From positions 1 to 64,000 of the forward strand of contig JAHEWK010000005.1 in assembly GCA_020740775.1 (NCBI GenBank): a stretch of DNA of 64,000 bases, in the 5' to 3' direction. The translations under genes were made by a program, and so were the position numbers. Source of the DNA: Ilyonectria destructans. Taxonomy: Eukaryota; Ascomycota; Sordariomycetes; Hypocreales; Nectriaceae. How positions within the stretch are numbered: position 1 is the first letter of the stretch; every line of letters starts with the position of its first letter. The notes below the pieces were generated by a model. That model did no database searches. It was not told the DNA's origin and saw only the letters and a list, made by a program, of their open reading frames with translations. Positions 1 to 10,792 of the stretch are shown here, piece by piece.

Positions 1-2960
1 TGTAGTATTATTTAACTTTCTCTAACAGACTGAAGAGGTAGGGAATAGAGAGGTATACTAAGGGGAGGTTTTTTATTACTGGAAGGAATTAGTCTTTAGA
101 AGTATCTAATAAGATATTCCTTTAATACTTACTGTATTTCTTTAGTCGGATTCTTAAAAGGGGAGGTAGTTTTATTATATACACTCCTGGCCTAATTAAG
201 GATAATTATCAGACTGCAGGAAAGAGATATAACTGGCAATAAGGAATAATTAGGCTAGCTAGATACTAGTAGGGGTGCCTAAGGAGGGTCTCGGATAAGG
301 TTAAAAGGGAAGGTTAGAGATAGCACAAAAAGAGATATTAATTTTTACTTCTTTAGAGATTCTTTCTAAAAATCAGAGAGACCAAAAGAACTTAAAATAA
401 CTAGAGAGTCTATTAAATTATTACCTTTATTTTTAAGAGATTTATTTAAGTCTATTTTAACTGTTACTACTTTCCTTATCCAACCTCTATTCTAGATATC
501 CCTTAGATATCAAGCTGCTGCAGATTCTATTAAAACCTTACCAGCGGAATTTCCTACAACCAACCTAAAATCCTACCTAATAAGATACTTCTCTATTAGA
601 AGATATAAGCCTTAGATCCATCCGACCTTATATATATAGTCTGGTGCAGCTTCAGGCTAACTATCTAAGACGCCTATATAATAATCTTCTGTATATCTCC
701 CCTAGGGTAAGTTAATAAGTTGGGTGTTATTCTCGTCCCTTTCTGCTGCTAAAATAGAAGCTTAATAGTAAGTTTATATATATATTTCTATTAATATAAA
801 CTTTAATTAAAGTAGTAATAAATAAAAATATAGCTCTATTAAGTATACTATATATTAAGGTTACTATATCTTTATCTGCTATTACCTTCTTTTTATTATT
901 ATTATTACTACTTACTTTATTATTACTTTTTATTACTTTCTTTTTACTACTATAAAAGTTACTATTATAACTACTAGAGAATATATCTCCTTTTAGCTCT
1001 TCTATAATATTATATAGTAAGCTTTACTATTTATCTATAAAGTAAACTGCCTAATATTTAAATATCTTTTTATATTTAATATAATATACCCTTTAGTAAA
1101 AGCTTAAATATTAATAATTAATAGACTGATACTTATTTATTAATACCTTCTTACTTTTATAATTAAATAGTATACTACTTCAGTTTACTGCTATAATATT
1201 AATAAGCTACTAAAGTATCTCTATTAATATACTATTAAGTTACTAATAGCAGCAGTCTATCTTACAGTTAAAACTTTACTTAAATTAAGCTAGTAGTAAC
1301 TATTTATAACCTACTTTCTTATTTTTCTACTAAACTTTTTTATCTATCTGCACTTTTACTCTTATTTATTTAGCTACTTTATAAATACTAATTAAGTTCT
1401 AAAAGCTAAAATACCTTATCTAATTTAACCTCTTAATCTATAATAAATCTTAATTAATATTCTTTTTTAAGTTGCCTATTTAAAGTCTTATAGTATTCTC
1501 TACCTTAAGCTGGATTTAACTGCTAGTAATTATTCTTTCTATAGTATTAATACCAGTATTATTATTATTATTACTACACTCTTAAATTATCTAGTACTAT
1601 ATATACTTTCCCTCTATTTATATTTATAGTAGAATATTTATCTATTAAATCTCTACTTTACTATATTATACTTCTCTTTAGTAATAAATAGTATTATCTT
1701 ATACTACTATAAGATATTAGTATATAGTATAGCTATAACCTTTTAGTACTAGAAGTAATTTAATAGCTATACTGCTATCTGCTGGAAGTATATTATATTT
1801 TAAGTCAGCTAAGTTTATATTAGTATAGTAGTTATTAATCTCTTTTAGTATATTACCTATTAATTAATATATATATTAAAAGTACTTCTTAAAAGTATTT
1901 AGCTATAATACTATATTATATTTACAGTAAATAAGTATTTAGTACTTCTTATTAAGTTATATATACTTATTTATTATATATTTATAATACTTAAGTATTA
2001 ATTATTAATAGTAGATAATAGAATATAACTGAACTATAAATATTATTATTCTTCCTTCTTATTATATTTAACCCCTTTTTTCTTTAACTCTTATAACTCT
2101 AAGTTATAACTCTATATAACTCTAAACCTAAATTACTCTAACTCTAAGTTTTAACTAATTAGTAACTCAGCCTAGCAGTAAGTAATATTGCAGTAATATA
2201 TAGGCTATAAAATCCTATTTATATAGATAATTCTAGTAGAATTATCTATAAATAATATTTAGGCCTTTAATATTAAATCTATAATATCTCTATTAATATT
2301 TAGATTAATTCTATAGTAATTCTATAGTATATATATAGTATATATTATTTAGACTCTAATAACTTTTAGCTATTTATATAATTTACTTATTTATATTTTA
2401 ATATATATATATTATAACTATAGATAACTTAAAGTATACTTACTTTTATATAGTAAAATTAGCTATAGTATCTTATTTATTTACTATAATAAGCTTTTTC
2501 TATTAATAGAAGAATATTAAAAATTAAAGTTAAAATTAAAAATTAATATTATTACTATAATATAAGCAGTATAGTAAATAGATACTATAAATTTAATATT
2601 ATATAATAGTATATATTTATCTAGTAACTTTTTAGATATATTAGAGTTCTCTAAAGTAAAAAATAGAAATTATCAGTATTTTACTCCTAAGTTAATTATT
2701 CCTACTCTATATTCTGCTAGTATTACTATAGCTTTATATATAAAATTAATTGTTAGTTATAATACCAATATAATTATTAAGTCTTAGGGGTAATATATTA
2801 TATAATTCTTAAGATAGCTACTAATAAAGTAAGGGATAAAGCTCAGTTAATAGCATTTAGTATCTTAAAATAGACCCTTCTAAATGCATTACGCTACTAA
2901 TAGCCCAGCCAGTTCTATCTATCCTATTTATCTAGGAGTATATATACTCACACATCAGCT
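1..2960. repeat. AT-rich RIP-like block without genes
   Basis: This stretch is dominated by A and T, with long runs of TATA, TTAATA and CTATTA, and stops are dense in all frames. I see no coding segment longer than chance. The pattern of almost no CpA/TpG-rich coding sequence but abundant TpA is what repeat-induced point mutation leaves in ascomycete transposons. Slightly more GC-rich islands near 480-720 and 2870-2960 may be less mutated remnants, but I cannot assign a transposon family. The edge at about 2960 is sharp and ordinary coding composition follows at once. Confidence 0.75.
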
Positions 2961-3020
2961 TTAAACCTTTTCAGAGCGGTTAGAAGAGGAGAATAACTGA
3001 TTATCCCGTACTGAAATATA

Positions 3021-3839
3021 TTACTGTTCCGCCTGCCACCTCATGATATCCCATCCACCCTTGCCATCACTCCCTTCCATGCCCGGTCTCCATCGCCAAA
3101 CGCCGACCTTTTTGAAACCTAGCTTGGTATAGAGTACCGATCCCGCAGGCGTTGCAGAGAGCTCGATGGGGATGGCTTCCTCTTTTGCCTTGTTAATTCC
3201 CCACTCAACAAGCCTCCGCGCGACGCCGCGACCCTGAAATCTCGGGTGCACGGCGATGTCCATGATACCGTACTGAGGTGAGTTCTCGATTTCGGGAACA
3301 AAGTAATTATTGGAAGACGGAAGGCGGCATGTGCGAGCCATGATGGAGGCATTCGGAGCCGATAACAGCGGATTCATGAGGTCGGATGCGTATTGAAAAA
3401 CTTCAGATCCAGAGATGGAGGCTTTTATTCCTGATCACTCGTATCAGTCATGTCCAGAAGTAGTGGTATCGAACAATGGCGCATAACGCGATGCAAGATG
3501 GCCTGACTGGGACTCACTCCATAGGAAGGCCTTCTTCTCAACGTCCTTGGCCTTTTCACTCTTCTCGTCGCCATCCTCTCGATACCAGATGCAAAAGCCA
3601 ACGATGTCAGGCTTTCCGCTCCAGCTTTCGTCTCCTTCTTCAAGTACGATAACGATCACCGTTGCGGTAGGGTCTTTCATGCCATGGCGAACAATACTCT
3701 CTTTCGTTTTCAGATATCGTTGAGTGTGCTTCATGCGACCGGGAAAGATGAAGGCATCCTGCTCATCATCGATGTATGCTGCTGCTGCAACGGCCCCCGC
3801 AGCGGGTATGTCTTCCTCTGTTGCGTTGCGAATGAGCAT
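3021..3839 (-). CDS. GNAT-family N-acetyltransferase, two exons
   Basis: Predicted CDS: exons 3839-3518 and 3430-3021, joined by an 87-base intron (3517-3431) with a GTGAGT donor, a CTGAT branch sequence and a CAG acceptor. It encodes 243 residues. Reading through without splicing meets two TGA codons, so the intron is needed. The start is the ATG of MLIRNATEEDIP, the usual beginning of the GNAT fold. The C-terminal half carries the acetyl-CoA loop (HPRFQGRGVARRLVEWG) and the closing LYTKLGFKKVGVW strand. It should transfer an acetyl group from acetyl-CoA to an amine; the substrate is unknown. The gene lies directly beside the AT-rich block yet its frame and splice signals are intact. It is divergent from the peptidase gene at 4470. 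Confidence 0.8.
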
Positions 3840-4469
3840 TGGTCCGGAGCTGCTAGGTTTATGGTGAATAAGTGAGCCAAAGAGGGCCATAGAGTTCTTA
3901 AATAGTACTAAATGTAGAAGTCTGCAGAGCACTTGCTCAGTTGTCTGAGTCACTGACAGAAGCTGGAGTTTGACCCATACTTCTCAGCCCTGAACCGAGC
4001 GGCCTTTTCAGACGCATTGATAAGCATTAATCCGCACAATAAGATAATTTTCAAAAGATGAGTCACGTCTCTGTCCCATGGCCTATGCTTACGTAGCTCT
4101 TCGTTCCTGAAATGGAGCTCAACGTTACTCCAGGGTGTTATCCTTTTGGCCTATTGGCTTGGGCGCTCTCGGTTGCCTAATTCGGTTTAATGACCGCCCT
4201 CCGCATTAACAACAAGGGGCCCCTGGCATCCGTGGGTCAAATTTAACTGCTGGTGGAACTAAGGAGCGCCGTTTCCTATTGGCTTAGGCGTACCTAAACT
4301 CTATGGATGTGATGGAATTGCTTTACGGAGTACTCCGTACAAACCCCCGTAATGGAAATCCTTGGCACCCAGTCCGTTGACAAATATTTAAGATCAAAAG
4401 TTGTCCTCCTGTAAAATGACTCTATAGAAGCAAGAAAGAGACAAGACAGTGGACCTCTGCCATTTAACA
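3840..4469. promoter_or_regulatory. Divergent intergenic region between GNAT and peptidase genes
   Basis: About 630 bases separate the two divergent starts and must hold both promoters. A perfect 16-base palindrome, TACGGAGTACTCCGTA, lies at 4324-4339, about 130 bases upstream of the peptidase ATG. CGG and CCG half-sites in inverted order are typical Zn2Cys6 factor targets, although TACGGAGTA words are also common background in some fungal genomes. An AAATATTTAAG stretch near 4382 is a possible TATA-like element for the peptidase gene. No open frame of note is present. Confidence 0.5.
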
Positions 4470-6200
4470 ATGGCATCACATCTCCACATTCTACTTTTCT
4501 TACTCCTTTATTGCCTCGTTATCATGGCACAAAGCCCTCCTCCCTCTCTTAACATTACAGTCACCCCAAAGTATGAGGGTAGAACGCCAAAGTCGCTTGA
4601 TGTGCGTCTAGTCATTGAAAAGCCCGACTTGACAGCCTACAAAACACTCGTCCGCATAACGGATCTCGGAGACTTGTTCCCAGCCCGGCCGTATACAAGC
4701 GCCAATACAGTACAGGCTTCAGACTCCAAAGGCGAGGTTCCTCTCGTTCCGGCGGATACCAGAGATGGCGAACGCCAGTGGAATGTCGCACGAGAGACAA
4801 CAGGCGACGTAACTGTAACGTACAGCGCTTCGCATATCAACAACGATTCAGCACCTACTATAGCGCTTTTGGATCTTCGCCGGGATCACGACGGCATCAA
4901 TGGCGCCGGCATGTCTGTCTTTGCTCTTCCTCCCGAGGATAAGACATATTCCATTACCTTGGCCTGGGATCTAAGACAGGCACCCAACGGCTCACGAGCT
5001 GTGTGGAATTACGGCGAGGGACCTGGAACCGTCAAAATAATAGGAAGCACAAAGCTGGTGTCGGAGAGTCACTTCGCCGTTGGACCCTCGATGCACAGTT
5101 ATCCACCCGCAACCAGCGCTCCTGAAGATTTCGGCTTTTACTGGTTCGATCAGCCCGACTTCGAAGTATTACAACTTGCAAAGTGGACGCAAACCCTCTT
5201 CCATTACATGAAACGCTTCTTCCACGATACCGAGCCAGCGTATCGCATCTTCATGCGAGGAAGCGCGAGCAGCTCGGGCACGGGTGGGGCAGCCCTTTTA
5301 CGCTCCTTCATGTTTAGTTACATCATGGGCGCAAACAACACTTGGGAGAGCTTTCAGACTCTTCTGTCCCACGAGATGGTTCATAATTGGCCAACGCTGT
5401 CTGGTGATGACGATGTCACATGGTACGTCGAGGGCATTGCGGATTACTACTCCATGGTACTTCCCTTCCGCCTTGGCGCCTTCACTCTCGATCGGTTTAT
5501 ACAAGGAGTGAACAACATGGCTACCGCATATTACACCAATCCCATGATCAATCTCACGAACGCAGAGATCGAAGCCCGAAGCTCAGAGAGCGAACATATA
5601 GAGAGGGTACCATATGGAAGAGGTATGTTTTTCCTGGTCAGGCTCGATGCACAGATTCGAGCGAGATCAAACGGCAGGCGTAGCATCGACGATGTTATGC
5701 TGAACCTTTTGAATCGAACACGATCGGGCCAGGGCGATCGCCTGAAGGATTTTCTTAGTGTGCTGGAGCAAGAGCTTGGGTCTGCTGCAAGAGATGAATA
5801 CGAACAAATGGCAAATGCCAGGCTCTTGGTGCCTCTTGGTAACAGCCTGAGTCCCTGCTTGACGGTTCAGAAGACGGAGCTAGAACTATACGAGGTCGGA
5901 TTCGAAAGAAGAGCCAAGAACGGGAAATCCTTCATCACCAAAGTGGTTCCAAATTCGAGGGCTGCACAGGCTGGATTGATGGACGGGGATGAGGTAGTGT
6001 CGATGGACGACCGGTTCTCAAACCCTACCGTTCTCACTGCTTACGAGGATATGAATGCTGAAACTAAGGTCAAGATTCGGAGAAATGATGAGGAACTCTT
6101 GATAACATACACGCCAAGAAGTTTTAAGAGAGTTGAAGCGTACCAATGGGTGAAAAGGGACGGTTGTGAAGGACCCTACTCTGCACCCATTAAAAGCTAG
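4470..6200 (+). CDS. Secreted M61-like metallopeptidase with C-terminal PDZ domain
   Basis: Single exon of 576 residues. I chose the ATG at 4470 because it is followed at once by a hydrophobic signal peptide (HLHILLFLLLYCLVIMAQS); the slightly longer frame begins at a non-ATG codon. The gluzincin zinc site HEMVHNW sits at residues 301-307, and the third zinc ligand is probably the Glu of WYVEGIADYY near residue 321. That layout fits the M61 glycyl-aminopeptidase-like family. Near residues 500-560 there is a PDZ-like segment (RAAQAGLMDGDEVVSM). It is probably exported to the secretory pathway or outside the cell, where it would cleave peptides. Several N-glycosylation sequons are visible. The substrate is unknown. 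It is convergent with the deaminase gene downstream. Confidence 0.82.
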   Translation: MASHLHILLFLLLYCLVIMAQSPPPSLNITVTPKYEGRTPKSLDVRLVIEKPDLTAYKTLVRITDLGDLFPARPYTSANTVQASDSKGEVPLVPADTRDGERQWNVARETTGDVTVTYSASHINNDSAPTIALLDLRRDHDGINGAGMSVFALPPEDKTYSITLAWDLRQAPNGSRAVWNYGEGPGTVKIIGSTKLVSESHFAVGPSMHSYPPATSAPEDFGFYWFDQPDFEVLQLAKWTQTLFHYMKRFFHDTEPAYRIFMRGSASSSGTGGAALLRSFMFSYIMGANNTWESFQTLLSHEMVHNWPTLSGDDDVTWYVEGIADYYSMVLPFRLGAFTLDRFIQGVNNMATAYYTNPMINLTNAEIEARSSESEHIERVPYGRGMFFLVRLDAQIRARSNGRRSIDDVMLNLLNRTRSGQGDRLKDFLSVLEQELGSAARDEYEQMANARLLVPLGNSLSPCLTVQKTELELYEVGFERRAKNGKSFITKVVPNSRAAQAGLMDGDEVVSMDDRFSNPTVLTAYEDMNAETKVKIRRNDEELLITYTPRSFKRVEAYQWVKRDGCEGPYSAPIKS

Positions 6201-6745
6201 ATCTACGGGCTCATAAGTGTTCTCGGGTGTCTATTTTCACCCTGGCATGGCATTTCTGGGTTATAGCTGGGAACGTGTGTACTAAATTACGGCAGACCGC
6301 CCTTATTTTGTTTTGTTCGCCAGGCTAGGCTACCCTAAAGAAAAGTATACGCTTACAGTCTCATATTTCTATTTCAACCTACTGTAATAAACCCGGGGGC
6401 ACGAGGGACAGTAGAATATAATAATTCACTATACAGTAAAGGTTCAGTTACAAGTAGGCTGGGTTGATCTGATCAGATAGAAAGCTTCATATTGGAAGGG
6501 GAAGGTTGGCGGAAAAGACTGTATTTTTAAAGAGACTATAAAAGCAACTGACTATCTGAGACTAAAGAACGTAAAGAGCATGCCCTTTTAGTGAGGAGTT
6601 TCATGCCCAATCACCCTCTTTACATATTCTCTTGTGCAACTACTTCCCTTGCGTGCCACATGCCTCTTGGAGGCATCTCACTACTTCGTCCTACTTCCTC
6701 TTGTGATCCCTCTATGGCCTAGGCATTAACAGCCGCGTAACATGC
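6201..6745. other. Intergenic region between convergent genes
   Basis: 545 bases between the stop codons of the peptidase and deaminase genes. It should hold both 3' untranslated regions. I see no coding frame, RNA gene or repeat in it. Confidence 0.6.
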
Positions 6746-7840
6746 TTATCCAAGTCTCCCGTCTGTACTCTCTAAGCGCAGGTCCCACTTTGAAACTGTC
6801 TCCGTAAGTCCCTGCAGGAGCTGCGCTTTCCTTTCGGGGTTACACCAACTTCCGTCTATTGCCGCTCTTGAGATCTTCACCCATTCGTCCATGTTGAGGT
6901 TGAAAGCTTTTTGTACCGCACAGTAATTCTCAAGCACATAGCAATCGAAATAGCCAGGGTCATCGCTTCCAAAACTGAAAGATACACCGGCGTTGAGAAA
7001 TTGTCGAATAGGGACATCCTCCAGTCGAGCAACAGTCTTTAACTCAACGTTGGAAATTGGGCACAACGTTAGATGTGTCTGATTATTAGCCAATCGCTCA
7101 ATCAAGGCTGGATCGTCGATTGCTCGTATTCCATGGTCAACCCGTCTGACACCAAGCTCGGATATGGCGCCAGCGACGTATTCTGCAGGTCCGTCCTCGC
7201 CATAGTGTGCTGTGAGATTTGATATACCTGCCACCCTCGCTGCTTCGAAGACCGACTTGTAGATAGACGGATGTTTGCCCTGTTCTGAGCTTGACATGCC
7301 AAAACCGGTGAAAAGACCGTCATCGAAATGACCCGTCTCTATAGCTTCTGCAAGTAGATTATGGGCTGAAGCCACCGGTAGATGGCGCAGCATACACGGA
7401 ATGAATGCCACGCTCATGTCGGGAAACTCAATAGCGGCTCTATTTTTGGCCTTTTCAAGGCCTTTCACAATAGTGCTGAACAGGACGCCCCGAACAGTAT
7501 GTGCCTGAGGGTCAAAGAAAACTTCTGCGTGAAGCACGTTCTGAGAACGCGCCCTTGAGAGATAGGTGAAAGCGAGATATTCGAAGTCATCAGAGGTCTG
7601 CAAACAAGAGAAACCTATGAAATGGTAGTGCAGGAAGTCGTCGAGAGAGCTGAAGTTCTTGTAGCGGGCGCGTAAGGCTTGGGCAGAACGGAATGCGGGG
7701 TCCTCGTCTGCGGGGAGGCTGATAGAATTCTTTTTGGCGAGGTCAAAAATGATGTCTGGTGTCAGACAGCCCTCCACGTGGACATGAAGCTCGCATTTCG
7801 GGAGGGCGTGAAGAAAGTCATGCAATTGAGAACGACACAT
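6746..7840 (-). CDS. Adenine/adenosine deaminase (metallo-dependent hydrolase)
   Basis: Single exon of 364 residues, starting at the ATG of MCRSQLHDFLHALPKCELHV; the frame stays open upstream but only from a non-ATG codon. All hallmarks of the adenosine/adenine deaminase family are visible in order: metal-binding HVHVEG near the N-terminus, HYGEDGP (family HAGE-like segment), RRVDHGIRA, LCPISNVELK and the C-terminal SFGSDDPGYF. The short size and SDDPxYF ending fit the fungal adenine deaminase branch (Aah1-like, adenine to hypoxanthine) better than vertebrate adenosine deaminase, but substrate choice is an inference. The His of the usual HAGE motif reads as HYGE here. It shares a 287-base divergent promoter with a nucleoside hydrolase gene, which supports a purine-salvage role. 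Confidence 0.85.
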   Translation of the reverse strand: MCRSQLHDFLHALPKCELHVHVEGCLTPDIIFDLAKKNSISLPADEDPAFRSAQALRARYKNFSSLDDFLHYHFIGFSCLQTSDDFEYLAFTYLSRARSQNVLHAEVFFDPQAHTVRGVLFSTIVKGLEKAKNRAAIEFPDMSVAFIPCMLRHLPVASAHNLLAEAIETGHFDDGLFTGFGMSSSEQGKHPSIYKSVFEAARVAGISNLTAHYGEDGPAEYVAGAISELGVRRVDHGIRAIDDPALIERLANNQTHLTLCPISNVELKTVARLEDVPIRQFLNAGVSFSFGSDDPGYFDCYVLENYCAVQKAFNLNMDEWVKISRAAIDGSWCNPERKAQLLQGLTETVSKWDLRLESTDGRLG

Positions 7841-8127
7841 GATGAAAGATTTTGTGCTGACCTGACGTTGCTCGGATGCGTTTTGTGGGAAGTTGGAAAA
7901 CCCAGCGTTTTCGGCTTTGAGATTCGAGGCACGAACCAAGTAGAGGATGGCTTCGGCGTTTGCCGCCCGCCGATCCAAGCTCTCGTAATCTCAATGACCC
8001 CGCACAAACTTGCGGAAACAATCAATCACTAAAAGACGCAATTTTCCCTTCATCCACACACGTTATCGGCTCAAGTTCTCTCTTTATCCACGAGCAATCG
8101 CCCAGACCAGCTTTCAATCTTCAGGAG
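7841..8127. promoter_or_regulatory. Shared divergent promoter of purine-salvage pair
   Basis: 287 bases separate the start codons of the deaminase (minus strand) and nucleoside hydrolase (plus strand). The close head-to-head arrangement suggests a common bidirectional promoter. I see no clear palindrome or TATA box. Confidence 0.45.
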
Positions 8128-9549
8128 ATGAGTTCTCAAAACCGTGTTATTATTGATACCGACCCAGGTAAGTGTTCCAGTTCATGCTTGTATACTTGTT
8201 ATGCGGCTGACTCCATCAGGTATCGATGATGCCTTGGCTTTGCTGCTGGCCTTGTCATCATCGTCTGAGGACATTGAGGTTGCATTGGTGTCAGTGACGT
8301 ACGGCAATGTACCCTTACAGAGGTAATACCCCAGCATCCAGAGCGTCCGCTGAGGTCTGACCCAACATAGTTGCCTGCGGAACGTTATTGCGCTGTTCCA
8401 TGTTCTTGAAAAAGAGATGGAATGGAGACGTCACCAGAACCTGCCCGGAGGTTTTGGATGCTTGCATGCATCTAAAACTTTGATAGCTGCCGGCGCTGAG
8501 CATTCATTGCTTGAAGAGGAATTAGCCGCTGATTTCTTCCGCAAGTCTTCCTCCTCCAATAAAAGCCGTGGCTAACACTCCCGCTAGATGGGGTGGACGG
8601 GCTTCATGGCGTACACGAAGCGTGCCCTTTCTTAAGTCCGTCTGATACCTGGAGTGATCTCCTGGAACAAGGCGGAAATTTGTCCAATCGCTTCTTCGAG
8701 GCTGCTAAGGATGCCGCTCACAAAGAGATTCTAAAGATCCTTCGCGAAAGCCCCCCAGATACCGTGTCTATTGCTGTACTTGGTCCGATGACCAACATAG
8801 CGTTGGCTGCCGCCGAAGACCCGGAGACGTTTCTTCGCGTTAAGGAGGTCGCCGTTATGGCGGGGGCGGTACACCTGCCTGGGAATATCACGCCATTTGC
8901 AGAATTCAATACCTTTGCTGATCCTATTGCAACAGCCAGGGTCTTTGCATTGACCTCCCCTAGCCCCCAGTCTACCATGCCTACGTTCTCCCCTGCTTCC
9001 CTTTTGGGATATCCATCAAAGCTATCACAAAGATTAAAGCTGAGGCTATTCCCCTTGGACATAACAACACGCCATCGCCTTCACAAATCTTACTTTCTTG
9101 AACGCATCAACACGCCCCTCCTCGCGGGAAGCCCTCTTGCTCAATGGACGAATCATTTCGTCACACGCGCTTTCGACAAGCTTGAATCCCTAGAAGGCGG
9201 GGGTGAAAATTACCAGCCCAGGCTGTCGCTACACGACCCCATGATCATCTGGTATCTGTTAACTCGAGGGGACCCAGGGTGGCTGTCAGTCACCGAGGAT
9301 ATCCGTATCGAGACGGCAGGCGAATGGACAAGAGGAATGCATGCGATAGATAAGAGGATTAACGAGCAGCCTGAGAAGCCGGAGATTGCGCTGGAAGCGC
9401 TGGAACTTGATCCCGACTCTGCAAATACCGTTCCAGGTGATTGCATGGGCTGGGGTAGCAGCACAAGGGGCAATAGAATTACTAGGACGACCGCTTCCCC
9501 AGGGGAATCCATCTTTGCGGAGATACTGATGCGTAAACTTTTTAGTTAA
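8128..9549 (+). CDS. Inosine/uridine-preferring nucleoside hydrolase
   Basis: Four exons: 8128-8167, 8220-8322, 8371-8540 and 8588-9549; 424 residues. All phases close. The first two introns have GTAAGT and GTAATA donors. The third (8541-8587) has a GC donor, GCAAGT, with a CTAAC branch and TAG acceptor, and only this splice restores the conserved FFHGVDGLHGVH segment. The N-terminus carries the family signature IDTDPGIDDALAL, split by intron 1, whose aspartates hold the catalytic calcium. TYGNV, the NCLRN-like segment, and VMAGAVHLPGNITPFAEFN also match. The enzyme hydrolyses ribonucleosides to base plus ribose. The product bases would feed the divergently transcribed deaminase. Confidence 0.88.
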
Positions 9550-10792
9550 CTGACTATATAGCGGCCTCAAGTTAGTGGCTTAGATTAATATCGTCGCTGT
9601 TGTCATCGTGTAGTATAAATATAAAGGAGTTTGGGAATCATTGTTAGATATAAGAAGTATAGTTAACTACTTTATTCTTAACCGTGTTCTGATATACAAT
9701 AGTATTCCAGGATAATATAATACTGATTCTGTCCGTAAGATGCGCGATAAGCAAGCTGTTAAATACAAGCAAGTGGCTAAGTTTCCACGCGCTAGGTACC
9801 CTACTGCCTTATCAAACCAGCCCTAGGGTTTCAATTTGGCTTGAATTACTTAAAATTATATTCTTAAGATACTTTTACTTCTATCTAATACTTTCTCGGG
9901 TAATATCTCATCATACTGTAGATGCTATATTGCTATTACTTTGCGGTAAATTAATGAGATTATGTGAGATGCATGAAATGAGTTCGACGAGCTCCCACTT
10001 GTTTGCTCCAGCATTATGCTTGTAAAGGCTAGCCAGTCTCACCTGTGGATTAAATCCAATCTTCTTAGTGTTAATCTGCAATCGCAACCATAGCACGCCC
10101 ATTGTCAGGCCGTCGTTAGGGGGACGCATGATTGACTCCACTTAAAGTGAGGGAGATACGAGGGGCTCTGGACAAAGCAAATAGAAGACATATTGAGGAA
10201 AGGTAGAAAGGACTGAAATTCTTTTCAGAGCCAGTTGGAATATGCAAAGTGCTATCGTTATACCCATACAACTTAAACGTGACGAAGAGTAGCTCTACAT
10301 CTAAAGCTCTCTGTGGGATGAGATACATTTGTTCCCCAAAGTAAAAAAACCACTGTATACCGCCACTAACAACTGATTATTAAGCCTAAACTCTCACCCT
10401 ATCTTGATACAGACTAACTAGGGAGTAATATTAATCTGGCCGGGCTCTATCCACTTAGCAGCAGCGTCGAGTGCATTCTCACTGTCTCAAGCCTGGAAGA
10501 CTGTATACATCCTATACCCGCCTTTTCTTCCGAATGCAAACTTCCTGACTCAACTATTTTGATAAGTGTTCTGGCCTATTCCCTTGTGTACATCTAGGTT
10601 CCCCTGATAGTCAATTTCTTTCCGATAATATAAAGATAACTTAAGCTAACTCCTAAGAATATCTTCCCTATTCCTGTTGGAGTGTGCATTCCACTTTTGG
10701 TCTGATGAGTTAGTGTGACAGAATGCGACAAGTCTACATAGCGCCTTGAGCCGTTGCTCAGGCCTAAACGACGCCACATGATGTCCCACAGT
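9550..10792. other. Intergenic, no gene seen
   Basis: 1,243 moderately AT-rich bases between the nucleoside hydrolase and the 3' end of the Zn2Cys6 factor. Short open frames occur but none has a recognisable motif or plausible splice structure. I see no RNA gene or clear repeat. Confidence 0.5.

Noticed and set aside
3425..3643. Two TGA codons in the acetyltransferase as RIP lesions
   Set aside because: Both fall inside an 87-base intron with consensus donor, branch and acceptor, so the gene is probably intact.
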